From Sulfuritalea sp. (lineage in GTDB: Bacteria > Pseudomonadota > Gammaproteobacteria > Burkholderiales > Rhodocyclaceae): 64,000 bases of DNA. Below, in pieces: positions 8,971-19,978 of this stretch (the stretch's first letter is position 1; the number at the start of each line of letters is the position of its first letter). Under the pieces are notes generated by a model, which was given only the letters and a program-made list of their open reading frames with translations, was not told where the DNA came from and ran no database searches. The position numbers were made by a program, and so were the translations under genes. The stretch is taken from assembly GCA_016710465.1 (NCBI GenBank), contig JADJVS010000014.1, forward strand, positions 682,001 through 746,000, written 5' to 3'.

Positions 8971-9100
8971 CAACGGATTCATTGATCGATGTTGGCGGAT
9001 ACGCCGAATCCGTTGCAAGGTATAGAGGAGCGGTGGAAGCGCCGTTCGGCGGCCCTCGCGAGGCTGCCTTGACAGCGAACGACGGTTCGCTGTTTTTTTT
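8971..9100 (+). ncRNA. Candidate ~130-nt structured small RNA
   Basis: It starts about seven bases after a TATAAT box. CAACGGATTC (8971-8980) pairs perfectly with GAATCCGTTG (9006-9015), with an inner GGCG/CGCC stem. CAAGG (9016-9020) can pair with CCTTG (9067-9071) around two smaller GC hairpins. It ends in an intrinsic terminator (9073-9100). No ORF of note lies on this strand before 11418. I do not recognise the family. Promoter, ordered helices and terminator together support an independent transcript; expression is inferred. Confidence 0.5.
9072..9100 (+). terminator. Intrinsic terminator, plus strand
   Basis: CAGCGAAC (9073-9080), loop GACG, GTTCGCTG (9085-9092), then eight T. The T-run is on the plus strand although both flanking genes are on the minus strand, so it must end a plus-strand transcript. 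Confidence 0.85.
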
Positions 9101-9102
9101 CA

Positions 9103-11037
9103 TCAGTTTGCCGTGAAGCGCCGGCCCGGATCGGTCTCGCCTACCCAGTTCTGCTTCCACCAGCCTTCGATCTGTTCGCGCCGCCAGGGCTGGTGCACCA
9201 GCACGCCGTCCAGCACACTGGCCATTTCGGCAATGCTCTGGGGGCGTTTCGCGGCTTCCTTTTCCAGGCAGCGGCCGATCAAGGCGTCGAGCTCGGCAGG
9301 CACCGCGAAGGGCGAGCACTCCGAGGCCAGGCGCGGAATTTCGTGCAGCACGTGGTAGGTCAGGTCGTGTTCGGTCTCGGTCTCGAACAGGCGCTTGCCG
9401 GTGAGCAGGAAGAAGCCGACCGCGCCCAGGGCATAAATGTCGGCGCGGGTGTCGGCGTCGGCCGGATTGCGGATACGCTCGGGCGACATGTAGAGCGGCG
9501 TGCCGAGAATGCGCATGTGCGCCGTCAGGTCGCGCGTGTCGCCGCCGCCGATCTGCTTGACCAGGCCAAAATCCAGCACCTTGACGACGTCGAGTTCGCC
9601 GCGGATGTCGCAGAGCATGATGTTCTGCGGCTTGATATCGCGATGCACCAGGCCGCAGGAATGCGCTTCCCACAAGGATGCGCAGGCCTGGCGCAGGATG
9701 TGCGCGGTGCGCGGCGGCGGCACCGGCCCGTAACGCTCGACCAGGTCGGCCAGCGACAGGCCTTCGAGGTATTCCATGGCGTACCAGAACTCGCCCCCCG
9801 CGCCGGTGCCGTAGTCGTAGATGGCGATGGTGTTGGGATGGTGCAGTTGGCTGGAAAGCTGCACCTCGCGCTGGAAGCGCGCGGTCCATTCGTCGGAGCT
9901 CGCCTGCTGCTTGAGCACCTTGACCGCCGCCGGGCGCTTCAGCATGCGGTGCTGGGCGAGGTAAACGTTGCTGATGGCGCCCTCGCCGATCTGCCGCAAC
10001 AGCTTGTAGGGGCCCATCGAGCGCTGGCCTTCGCGACGAAGCATGGCGGCCAACGTGCCCGGGGCAAGGAAGCCGGTGAACCAGACGGCGAACAGCAGCA
10101 GCAGGACGATGACGAATCCGACCTGCAAATAGAACAGTGGTGCATAAGCCTCGCCGGCCTCGATTTCGACGGCGACGCCGATGTCGAGGTCGCCCATCCA
10201 GCGCCAGGCGCCGATAAGATCACGGCCGAGGTAGCCGGGGTAGGGCTGCAGCAAGAGGCCTTCGGCGCTTTCACCGCGCCGGGCGACAGCCTCGGTTGCC
10301 AGCAGTGTCAATGCGCCGTCGGCTGCGGGCGGCGCCATTCGCCATGCCAAGCCGCGCTCCGCAAGTTCCGCCGCATGCCGGCTCGGCGTCAGCAGCCAGC
10401 CCTCGGCATCGAAGGCCAGTGCCTCGCCGCTGCGTCCCAGGCGGGCTGCCCCGAAGACGTCGGCAAAACCCTTGTCCGCCGGCGAACCCAGCGCCAGGAT
10501 ACCCACGACGCGGCCCTTGTCGCGCAACGGTGCGGCCACCCAGGCACGTCCGACATCATGCGTGCCGGCCTTGTTGGCGGTCGAATAGGGACGCACGAAA
10601 ACGGATTGCCCTTTGAGCGCGCCGTGTGCATGCGCGAGGAAGTCGGCGCTGACCTTGCCGCCGACGCGTTGCGTTTCGCTGGCGGCGAGAATGCGGCCGC
10701 TCGGTGCGATCAGCAGTACCGCGGTGACGCCGATCAACCGCGCCTTCTCCAGCGTTGTTTGCACGATGCGTACCGGGTCGCCGCCGCGACCCAGGGCCAG
10801 GCGCCGCAACTGGGGCCCGAGTTCTTCGTCGCCCGCGAGTTGCTCCGCTTCGTTGCGCCGCTCGGCGATCCATTGTTCCAGGGTGCCGACCTGGGTGTTG
10901 AGCAGCGTGCGCAGGCCCGTCGCGCGAATCTCCCGCAGGGAGTTGCCCGCGCCCTGATAGGCCCAGAAGCCGACGCCGAGCACGGCGAGCAACAGGCCCA
11001 GCAGGACGACACGGGCGCGGTCGAAGGAATGCTTCAC
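9103..11037 (-). CDS. Receptor Ser/Thr protein kinase, sensor N-terminal, kinase C-terminal
   Basis: About 644 residues. A membrane segment (about 7-27), a ~270-residue extracytoplasmic Cache-like region and a second membrane segment (about 302-322) precede a complete Hanks-type kinase domain (from about 342). Kinase motifs: IGEGAISNVY (glycine loop), AAVKVLK (ATP lysine), HRDIKPQN (catalytic loop), DFG and SPE. No PASTA repeats. The layout is the reverse of the common PrkC/PknB form, where the kinase is N-terminal. No ATG fits; GTG at 11037 is chosen, TTG at 11046 is possible. It stands apart from its neighbours, so its target is unknown. Confidence 0.87.
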   Translation of the reverse strand: MKHSFDRARVVLLGLLLAVLGVGFWAYQGAGNSLREIRATGLRTLLNTQVGTLEQWIAERRNEAEQLAGDEELGPQLRRLALGRGGDPVRIVQTTLEKARLIGVTAVLLIAPSGRILAASETQRVGGKVSADFLAHAHGALKGQSVFVRPYSTANKAGTHDVGRAWVAAPLRDKGRVVGILALGSPADKGFADVFGAARLGRSGEALAFDAEGWLLTPSRHAAELAERGLAWRMAPPAADGALTLLATEAVARRGESAEGLLLQPYPGYLGRDLIGAWRWMGDLDIGVAVEIEAGEAYAPLFYLQVGFVIVLLLLFAVWFTGFLAPGTLAAMLRREGQRSMGPYKLLRQIGEGAISNVYLAQHRMLKRPAAVKVLKQQASSDEWTARFQREVQLSSQLHHPNTIAIYDYGTGAGGEFWYAMEYLEGLSLADLVERYGPVPPPRTAHILRQACASLWEAHSCGLVHRDIKPQNIMLCDIRGELDVVKVLDFGLVKQIGGGDTRDLTAHMRILGTPLYMSPERIRNPADADTRADIYALGAVGFFLLTGKRLFETETEHDLTYHVLHEIPRLASECSPFAVPAELDALIGRCLEKEAAKRPQSIAEMASVLDGVLVHQPWRREQIEGWWKQNWVGETDPGRRFTAN

Positions 11038-11072
11038 GGCGCCCAATGCATCTCAGTATCCGCCGGCCCTGC

Positions 11073-11378
11073 TCAAAAACATTGCAGCAGGTTGGCTTCG
11101 CAGTACAAGCGCTTCAGGTAGGCCAGACCGATCCAGAGCCAGAACAGCAAGGCGAATGCGACAAAGGGCAAGTGGCGGTCGATGACCTGGGGCGGCGTCA
11201 CCTTGCGCACGACTTTCAGCACCGGCGCGGTAACGATCAGGAACAGCTTGTACATGGTATTGTCATGACGCCGGCTGCCCGCCAGAAGCGCCAGCAGGCC
11301 CTGGCCAAGGAGGAACAGCATCGCGACTTCGGCCAGCGCGCGCAGCACGCCGAGGACGAGTAGTTCGGGGTGGCTCAT
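11073..11378 (-). CDS. Small inner-membrane protein of unknown function
   Basis: A 101-residue protein with two or three hydrophobic segments (about 5-33, 44-56 and 69-89). The general pattern recalls YggT-type small membrane proteins, but I see no firm family signature. The start is divergent from the TPR gene with 39 bp between start codons, so the two may share a control region. Confidence 0.6.
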   Translation of the reverse strand: MSHPELLVLGVLRALAEVAMLFLLGQGLLALLAGSRRHDNTMYKLFLIVTAPVLKVVRKVTPPQVIDRHLPFVAFALLFWLWIGLAYLKRLYCEANLLQCF

Positions 11379-11417
11379 GGTATGTTTCGGTCTCCGTTAT
11401 CTTGCCTGGGCAATCTT

Positions 11418-12008
11418 ATGAATTACGAGCACTGGCGGCATTATGCCCGTGGCTGGCTGTTCCATTTCTTCGGTCGCGAGGATGCTGCCTTCGAGGCCTA
11501 TTTGACGGCCTTCCGCAACAACCCGCAGGATGTGCAATCGGCACGCCACCTGGCGGCGATCGCCGCCAAGCGCAAGAACTACGACGTGGCGATCAAGTGG
11601 TTCGAGGCCGCGCTGGCGCTGACGCCGGACGACGGCGCCAACTGGTTCAACCTCGGCTATGTCTGCGAACACGCCGGCAAGCCGCAGCAAGCGATTACTG
11701 CGTTCACCGAAGCGGTGCGCCTGGTGCCCCAGCAGGACATGGCCTGGTACGGCATGGGCCTGGCCCATGCGCGACTGGGACAGCACAGCGAGGCCGTCAA
11801 GGCTCTGGAAAAGGTGGTCGAATTGCAGCCGATGAGCGGCGAGGGCTTCTACCAGTTGGGCATGGCCTACCATCACGCCAATCGCCCCGATGACGTCACT
11901 GCCATCGTCAAGCGCCTGGTTGGCTTTGAGCCCAAGCGGGCGAGAAAACTGGTCAAGGATACTGAGCGCGCCGACCTGATGAAACTCATTCCCGAACTCC
12001 CCTTCTGA
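11418..12008 (+). CDS. TPR-repeat protein
   Basis: A 196-residue soluble protein with at least four tandem tetratricopeptide repeats covering about residues 18-160; examples are AAIAAKRKNYDVAIKWFEAA, ANWFNLGYVCEHAGKPQQAI and AWYGMGLAHARLGQHSEAV. TPRs mediate protein-protein contacts. The ATG at 11418 is preferred over upstream in-frame codons because the repeat-type sequence begins there. No signal peptide. The partner is unknown. Confidence 0.8.
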   Translation: MNYEHWRHYARGWLFHFFGREDAAFEAYLTAFRNNPQDVQSARHLAAIAAKRKNYDVAIKWFEAALALTPDDGANWFNLGYVCEHAGKPQQAITAFTEAVRLVPQQDMAWYGMGLAHARLGQHSEAVKALEKVVELQPMSGEGFYQLGMAYHHANRPDDVTAIVKRLVGFEPKRARKLVKDTERADLMKLIPELPF

Positions 12009-12073
12009 ACGACGGCCCCCGGCGACGGCGTCCCTCGGCGGACGCCGTTGTCGTTTCCAGCGGCGGCAGCAGG

Positions 12074-12095
12074 AGTCGGCGCTGGCAGTACGGCG
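12074..12095 (-). repeat. 22-bp dispersed repeat, copy 2
   Basis: Read on the minus strand this is CGCCGTACTGCC followed by AGCGCCGACT, one of seven near-identical copies in the window. It lies in the 289-bp gap between the TPR gene and the symporter terminator, next to GC-rich imperfect palindromes (about 12100-12200). Confidence 0.75.
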
Positions 12096-12203
12096 AAAAA
12101 TTTTCGGGGGATTCCCCTCGCCCGCCGCGAAGCGGAATCCCGGGTGTGTCGAGACCGCGGGCAGGTCGCTATGCGTGCCTGGGATTTCCCCTTCGGGGGC
12201 AGG

Positions 12204-12238
12204 CAAAAAAAATCGGCCCCAGGTTTCCCTGGGGCCGG
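12204..12238 (-). terminator. Terminator of the symporter operon
   Basis: On the minus strand CGGCCCCAGG (12237-12228) pairs with CCTGGGGCCG (12223-12214) around a short loop, followed by A and eight T (12212-12205). It lies 60 bp past the symporter stop. Confidence 0.92.
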
Positions 12239-12297
12239 TGCAATGAGGGTGTGGGGTGCGACCCCTTATTCCCTCCTCCTCCTCCAACAAACTGTTA

Positions 12298-14400
12298 TCA
12301 AACGCCCTTGGTGTCGATGTCGCCTTCCAGGTTCGGATAGCGGACATGGTCGACCAGTTCCTGGATTTCCTTGTTCGGCGCCGGGGAAATCAGGCTGCCG
12401 ATGATGATGCCAAGGAAACCGGCGGGGATGCCGAAGGTGCCGGCGGAGATCGGGTTGATGTCCCACCACTTCGGTGCATTGACCCCGAAGAACGGATAGG
12501 TCATGTACATGTAGTAGGCACAGACACCCAGGCCCAGCGACATGCCCAGTACCGCGCCGAGGTAGTTGGCACGTTTCCAGAACACCCCGCAGACCAGCGC
12601 CGGGAAGAAGCCCGAGGCTGCCAGCGAGAAGGCCGCGCCGACCAGGAACAGGATGTCGCCAGGCTTCAGGCTGGTGACGTAGGCGGCCAACAGCGCCACC
12701 ACGAGCAACAGGCCCTTGGACACCGCCAGACGGCGCACGGTCGAGGCGTTCGGGTCGATCATCTTGTAGTACAGGTCGTGCGACATGGCGTTGGCGATGG
12801 TCAGCAACAGGCCGTCAGCGGTGGACAGCGCGGCAGCCAGACCGCCGGCAGCGACGAGGCCCGAGATCACGTAGGGCAGGCCCGCAATTTCCGGAGTTGC
12901 CAGCACGATCAGGTCGCCGCCGATGACAACTTCCGCCAACTGCACGATGCCGTCCTTGTTGATGTCGGCAATGTTCATCAGCGTCTTGTCCACCGTGGAC
13001 CAGTTGCTGACCCAGGCAGGTAGTGATGCGAAACTGGACCCCACCAGGTTGCTGTAGACCTCGTACTTGGCCAGGATGGCCAGGGCCGGTGCCGTGAAGT
13101 ACAGCAGGAAGATGAAGAACAGACCCCAGAACACCGAGACGCGCGCCTCATGCACCGAAGGCGTGGTGTAGTAGCGCATCAGGATGTGCGGAAGCGCCGC
13201 CGTGCCGATCATCAGGCACGCGATCAAGGCGAGGAAGTTCTTCTTCGCGATGCCGCGATTCTTCTCGATCTCTTCCGGCGTCTTGCCGCCGACCGCAAAG
13301 GCTTCAGCATGCGCCTTGACCGGCGCGGCGCGCGCGCCGGCACCCTTCTCCGCGGTCCAGGCCTTCTTCGCCGCGGCGGCGTCGGCCGGGAAGTCCTTGA
13401 CGGCCTTCTCGGCGGCTTCGATGGCTTTGGGATCGGGAGTGGGCGCGGCCTTCAGTTCGGCAACTTTGGCGACCAGCTTTTCTTTCTCCTGGGTCAGGAA
13501 AGCGGGCCCCGACTCCAGGCCTTTCAGCTTGCGATCGCCTTCGGCCGAGCGCGCGCGGAATATGGCGCGCACTTCTTCTTCCTTGGCGCCCTTGGGCGAG
13601 GCCTTGTCGTTGAACTCCTTTTCCAGCGCCGCGATCTTGGGCATGGCCGACGTATAGGCGGCGATCTGCGGGATCGGCACGCCGGTATGCTTAACCGACA
13701 GCCAGACCACCGGGATCATGTAGGCCACGATCAGGATGATGTACTGCGCCACCTGCGTCCAGGTCACCGCCTTCATGCCGCCGAGGAAGGAGCAGACCAG
13801 GATGCCGGCCAGACCCACGAACACGCCGACCTGGAACTCAAGGCCGGTGAAGCGCGAGGTGATGATGCCGACGCCGTAGATCTGCGCGATCACGTAAGTG
13901 AAGGAACAGACGATGGCCGCGACCACGCCGATGAAACGCGGCAGGTGACCGCCGAAGCGCGCACCGAGGAAGTCCGGAATCGTGAACTGACCGAACTTGC
14001 GCAGGTAAGGCGCCAGCAGAATCGCCACCAGGCAGTAGCCGCCGGTCCAGCCGAGCACGAAGGCAAGGCCGTCGAAACCGGACAGGTACAGGGTGCCGGC
14101 CATGCCGATGAAGCTGGCGGCTGACATCCAGTCGGCGCCGGTCGCCATCCCGTTGAACAGGGCAGGCACGCGCCGACCGGCGACGTAGTACTCACCGACG
14201 TCCGCCGTCTTCGACATGAAGCCGATGCCGGCATACAGCATGATGGTGGCGAACAGGAAGATGTAGCCGAGGATCTTGTTCGGCACGCCGAGTTGTTCAA
14301 GGATGCCGACGACGATGACGAAGGCGACGAAGCCGCCGGTATAGAAGCTGTAATAGCGCTTCAGGTTGGCGGCAAACTGGGATTGGGTGATTTCAGCCAT
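12298..14400 (-). CDS. VC_2705-type sodium/solute symporter
   Basis: A 700-residue SSS transporter, longer than ActP because of a charged, coiled-coil-prone cytoplasmic insertion at about residues 253-385. GADWMSAASFIGMAG and ALSTADGLLLTIANAMSHDLY are typical of the acetate-permease branch. The pairing with a DUF4212 small subunit defines the VC_2705 type; the substrate is probably a short organic acid. Residues 479-490, in a loop predicted outside the membrane, read DINKDGIVQLAE, a complete EF-hand-type calcium loop. The start overlaps the DUF4212 stop (TAATG). The TctDE-like regulators just upstream probably control it. Confidence 0.87.
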   Translation of the reverse strand: MAEITQSQFAANLKRYYSFYTGGFVAFVIVVGILEQLGVPNKILGYIFLFATIMLYAGIGFMSKTADVGEYYVAGRRVPALFNGMATGADWMSAASFIGMAGTLYLSGFDGLAFVLGWTGGYCLVAILLAPYLRKFGQFTIPDFLGARFGGHLPRFIGVVAAIVCSFTYVIAQIYGVGIITSRFTGLEFQVGVFVGLAGILVCSFLGGMKAVTWTQVAQYIILIVAYMIPVVWLSVKHTGVPIPQIAAYTSAMPKIAALEKEFNDKASPKGAKEEEVRAIFRARSAEGDRKLKGLESGPAFLTQEKEKLVAKVAELKAAPTPDPKAIEAAEKAVKDFPADAAAAKKAWTAEKGAGARAAPVKAHAEAFAVGGKTPEEIEKNRGIAKKNFLALIACLMIGTAALPHILMRYYTTPSVHEARVSVFWGLFFIFLLYFTAPALAILAKYEVYSNLVGSSFASLPAWVSNWSTVDKTLMNIADINKDGIVQLAEVVIGGDLIVLATPEIAGLPYVISGLVAAGGLAAALSTADGLLLTIANAMSHDLYYKMIDPNASTVRRLAVSKGLLLVVALLAAYVTSLKPGDILFLVGAAFSLAASGFFPALVCGVFWKRANYLGAVLGMSLGLGVCAYYMYMTYPFFGVNAPKWWDINPISAGTFGIPAGFLGIIIGSLISPAPNKEIQELVDHVRYPNLEGDIDTKGV

Positions 14401-14663
14401 TAGTCGAGCTCCCCTTCATGGACGCCGTATTCCTTGTCCAGATTGTTCATGTAGTGGGCGTAATACCAGATGATCGCGACATAAATGATCAACGAGCCTT
14501 GCGCCGACATGTAGAAGCCCAAGGGGCCGATGATGGTGATTTCGTTCAACTCGCGGGCGAACCAGCCCATGACGAACGTGGCCACGAACCAGAGGACAAG
14601 CAGGACCGTGCTTATCTTCAGGTTCATGGACCAATACTGCTTGTGCTTCTCGGTGAGTTGCAT
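14400..14663 (-). CDS. DUF4212 small subunit of the symporter
   Basis: An 87-residue protein with two membrane helices (about 17-38 and 50-70), of the DUF4212 family, always found beside VC_2705-type symporters and taken to be a small subunit. AGGAGGAG just upstream (14678-14671 on the minus strand) fixes the ATG at 14663; longer frames are not supported. Its stop overlaps the symporter start, indicating translational coupling. Confidence 0.9.
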   Translation of the reverse strand: MQLTEKHKQYWSMNLKISTVLLVLWFVATFVMGWFARELNEITIIGPLGFYMSAQGSLIIYVAIIWYYAHYMNNLDKEYGVHEGELD

Positions 14664-14856
14664 TGATTGACTCCTCCTGTTTGGCTTTGCGGCAGACCGC
14701 GCGAATCCGCCGCTGCTGGGACACACTCCGGGTATTCCCCTGTGTAATGCGTCCAACCTGTTCCTGGAACCCGACGAAAGCAATAGATCGCCACCGCCAA
14801 TTGCCCCAAGATAGGGCATTGTCCGTCAGCAATCCTGACGGGAAGCTTACAAGGCC

Positions 14857-16348
14857 TCAGGGACCGAAGGGATAGGGTGCCGAATTCCTTGCGGCGGGTT
14901 CGGCGCGGGCGATCACGCGGTCGAGGGGGAACTCGATACGGAACAAGCTGCCGCGACCATTGCGGCCGGCCTGCAGTTCGATCCTGGCCTGGTGCAGTTC
15001 GGCAATCTCGGCGGCGATCGGCAGGCCCAGGCCGCTGCCCTCGGCATCGGTGCCGAGCACGCGGTAAAAGCGTTCGAAAACGCTTTCGCGCTCTTCCGGC
15101 GCAATTCCGATGCCGTCGTCCTCGACCTCGATGACCGGTTGATGGGAGTCGCGCACGCGCACCGTGACATGGCCTCCTGCCGGGGTGTACTTGACCGCGT
15201 TATCCACCAGGTTGGTCAGCAGTTCGCGCAGCAGCAGCGGGATGCCGTTGATCACCACGGGCTGGCCGCAATCCTCGAAGCCAAGGTCGATGCGCTTGGC
15301 CAGCGCGCGCATCACCCATTCCCCGGCCACCTCGCGCGCCAGTTGGCCCAGGTCCACCGGCACCACCTGGTGCAGCTTTTCGTGGCTCGCCTCGGTGCGC
15401 GCCAGGATCAGCAACTGGTTGATCATGTGCGAGGCCCGGTCGGTGCTCTCGGCGATCAACTGCAGAGCATGGCGCATCTGCGCCGGGTCGGTTTCCGACA
15501 GCGCGATTTCGGTCTGGGTCTTCAGGCCGGTCAGCGGCGTGCGCATCTGGTGCGCGGCCTGGGCGATGAAGCGCTGCTGCGCCTGCAGGTTTTCCTCGAG
15601 CCGGCTCATCATCTGGTTGAAGGCCACGACCACCGGGCGCACTTCTTCGGGAACGCGTGTCACCGGTATCGGCGAGAGGTCGGACGGGCGCCGGCGATGG
15701 ATTCGTTGCTGCAGCAGGCGCAAGGGGGCGATGCCGCGCGAAAGGCCCATGTAGACCAGGATCACCGCCAGGGGAATGATGGCGAACTGGGGCAGCAGGA
15801 CGCCCGAGATGATGCTGCTGGAAAGCGCTTCGCGCTTACGCAGGGTTTCGGCAACCTGGATCACGGCCGGCGGCTGGCCATTTCGCACGGGGATGAAGGC
15901 ATAGGCGATGCGCACGTTTTCGGCGTCGATGCGGTCGTCGCGAAACAGCACCTTGCCGTCCTCTATTCGCGCCGGCAGTGGCGGCCACGGGATTTCGCGG
16001 TCACCTTGCACTACGCGCGTGTTGGGCGCCACCACCTGATAGAAGAGCAGATCGGTCTCGTCGGTGCGCAGCACGGTGCGCGCCGAGGCCGGTAGGTTCA
16101 CCGTCACCCGCTCGCCGTCGATCTTCACCAGTTTCACGATGGCCGTGACGTTGTCGGCCAGATGCTGGTCGTAAGGCTGGTTGGCAAGGAAACTGGCGAC
16201 GTGGTTGGTCGCGGCAATCGAGATAGGCCACAGCAGCAGCAGCGGCGCCAGCATCCAGTCGAGAATCTCGCCGAACAGCGAGTTGGGGTATTCGAAGCTG
16301 ACGAAGGGGTTGCTGCCACCGCGTGCTGCAGGCGCAGGCTTGCCCAGC

Positions 16349-16359
<11 letters not shown>
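14857..16359 (-). CDS. TctE-like sensor histidine kinase
   Basis: About 500 residues. The N-terminal sensor has a membrane segment (about 35-55), a periplasmic 2CSK_N-type domain and a second membrane segment (about 185-210), then HAMP, the phospho-acceptor in AAHQMRTPLTGL, and the ATP-binding domain with NLVDNAVKYTP and GSGLGLPIAAEI. The 2CSK_N input domain is typical of tricarboxylate-sensing TctE kinases. No ATG fits at the 5' end; the GTG at 16359 overlaps the response regulator gene by 11 bp. It lies upstream of the symporter genes on the same strand. Confidence 0.87.
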
Positions 16360-17035
<676 letters not shown>

Positions 17036-17077
17036 GACTGGGCGTCACTATACCTCGAACCGCCCGCCGGCCCGGCC

Positions 17078-17593
17078 TCAGGCTTTGGGCAGGCGGGCGA
17101 TGGCACCATTCCAGAACTCGTCGGCTTTCCTCTTGCCGGCCAGGGCCTGGATCACGTCGCGGCATTTCTCGAAGGCCTTGCCGAGTTCGGCGGCGTCCTT
17201 GGCCTTTTCGATCATCGCCGTCAGGTCGTCCGCCGATGGGCCGAGGTAGGTGACCAGCGCGCGGCAGGCAAAGCGGCTGGCCGACAACATGGAGACTTCC
17301 ACCGGCGGCGCGGTGGGTGCCGGCGGTGCTGCCGCCGCTTCTGATTCCGCAGGTGCCCCGGTGGCGGCCACGGGTGCCATGCCGCCGTCGATCTCGATGT
17401 AGCCGTCGGCGAGCAGGCTGTTGAGTATGCCCTCGCTGGTCGGGTGCGAGTTTTTCGCCAGCAGCCCACCGCGGGTCGTCTTGTCGTCCACCATGATCAG
17501 CATGGTGCGTTCACGCAAGCCAAGCTTGTTTGCGCGCGTGGCAATTTCGATTTTGCCTTTTTCTGTCTTTCGATATATGTGCTCGGCGGACAC
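17078..17593 (-). CDS. Conserved hypothetical protein with winged-helix-like N-terminus
   Basis: A 171-residue protein that I do not assign to a family. The N-terminal 70 residues (LGLRERTMLIMVDDKTTRGG followed by a helix and YIEI) resemble a small winged-helix module. A low-complexity Ala/Pro linker (about 75-105) leads to a helical C-terminal domain. It starts at GTG (17593) with GGAGGG upstream. The following gene starts 42 bp later and could be co-transcribed. Confidence 0.6.
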   Translation of the reverse strand: MSAEHIYRKTEKGKIEIATRANKLGLRERTMLIMVDDKTTRGGLLAKNSHPTSEGILNSLLADGYIEIDGGMAPVAATGAPAESEAAAAPPAPTAPPVEVSMLSASRFACRALVTYLGPSADDLTAMIEKAKDAAELGKAFEKCRDVIQALAGKRKADEFWNGAIARLPKA

Positions 17594-17678
17594 GGTACCC
17601 TCCCGACACTGATCCCGACGCTCGCATCATCCCACAGCGGAAGGGTGGATCACAAATATTCGACGCGCGGAACATCAA

Positions 17679-17706
17679 GGAAAAAGCCCGGCATTCGCCG
17701 GGCTTG
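17679..17706 (-). terminator. Second terminator after groEL
   Basis: On the minus strand AGCCCGGC (17704-17697) pairs with GCCGGGCT (17692-17685), followed by five T (17685-17681). It backs up the terminator at 17755-17729. Confidence 0.85.
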
Positions 17707-17728
17707 ACGGCGCTGTCCCGCCAGAAAC

Positions 17729-17755
17729 GCAAAACCCGGCACAAGGCCGGGTTCC
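17729..17755 (-). terminator. First terminator after groEL
   Basis: On the minus strand AACCCGGC, loop CTTGT, GCCGGGTT, then a short T-rich tail. Two terminators in tandem isolate the strongly expressed groESL operon from the downstream gene. Confidence 0.75.
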
Positions 17756-17841
17756 GCGTGAAGCACATCCATACAGAAGGAAGGGAGGTAACAGAGGGAA
17801 ACCTGGGTTTCCTCCTGTTCCTTCCTAATGGAGAATGGACA

Positions 17842-19497
<1,656 letters not shown>

Positions 19498-19527
19498 TTG
19501 TATGTATCTCCTGTGATTCTGTATGAA

Positions 19528-19818
19528 TTAGAGCTCAACCACGCCCATGATGTCTTCTTCGCGCATGACGAGGAGCTCCTCGCCATCGACCTTGACCGAC
19601 TGGCCGGAATACTTGCCGAACAGCACGCGGTCGCCGACCTTCAGCGCCATCGGGCGGACCTTGCCGTCGTCCTGGATCTTGCCGCTGCCGACGGCCTTGA
19701 CTTCGCCCTGGTCGGGCTTCTCGGCGGCGTTGTCGGGAATCACGATGCCGGAGGCCGTGCGCTTCTCTTCCTCGAGGCGCTTGACGATCACGCGGTCATG
19801 CAAAGGACGGATTTTCAT
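19528..19818 (-). CDS. groS: Co-chaperonin GroES
   Basis: A 96-residue co-chaperonin, the usual length. KIRPLHDRVIVKRLEEE at the N-terminus and GKYSGQSVKVDGEELLVM are typical. GAGAGC-type sequence precedes the ATG at 19818; in-frame sequence further upstream runs through the promoter. First gene of the groESL operon. Confidence 0.99.
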   Translation of the reverse strand: MKIRPLHDRVIVKRLEEEKRTASGIVIPDNAAEKPDQGEVKAVGSGKIQDDGKVRPMALKVGDRVLFGKYSGQSVKVDGEELLVMREEDIMGVVEL

Positions 19819-19901
19819 GGACTTGCTCTCCTCTTCAAACGGGTTGTAACAGACAAAAACCTGAGCGGCGATGCCGCAGGATGGACACGAGCGAGAGGCT
19901 G

Positions 19902-19928
19902 TTAGCACTCATCGCAAACGAGTGCTAA
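19902..19928 (-). promoter_or_regulatory. CIRCE operator (HrcA site) of groESL
   Basis: TTAGCACTC (19902-19910), nine bases, GAGTGCTAA (19920-19928): a perfect copy of the CIRCE inverted repeat. HrcA represses heat-shock genes by binding it. It lies 84 bp upstream of groES, so heat induction by HrcA release is expected. Confidence 0.97.
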
Positions 19929-19978
19929 TAATAGGGCCTTATCCCCCCTTGTTCAAGTGGGGGAGGCCAAGAAATTAT

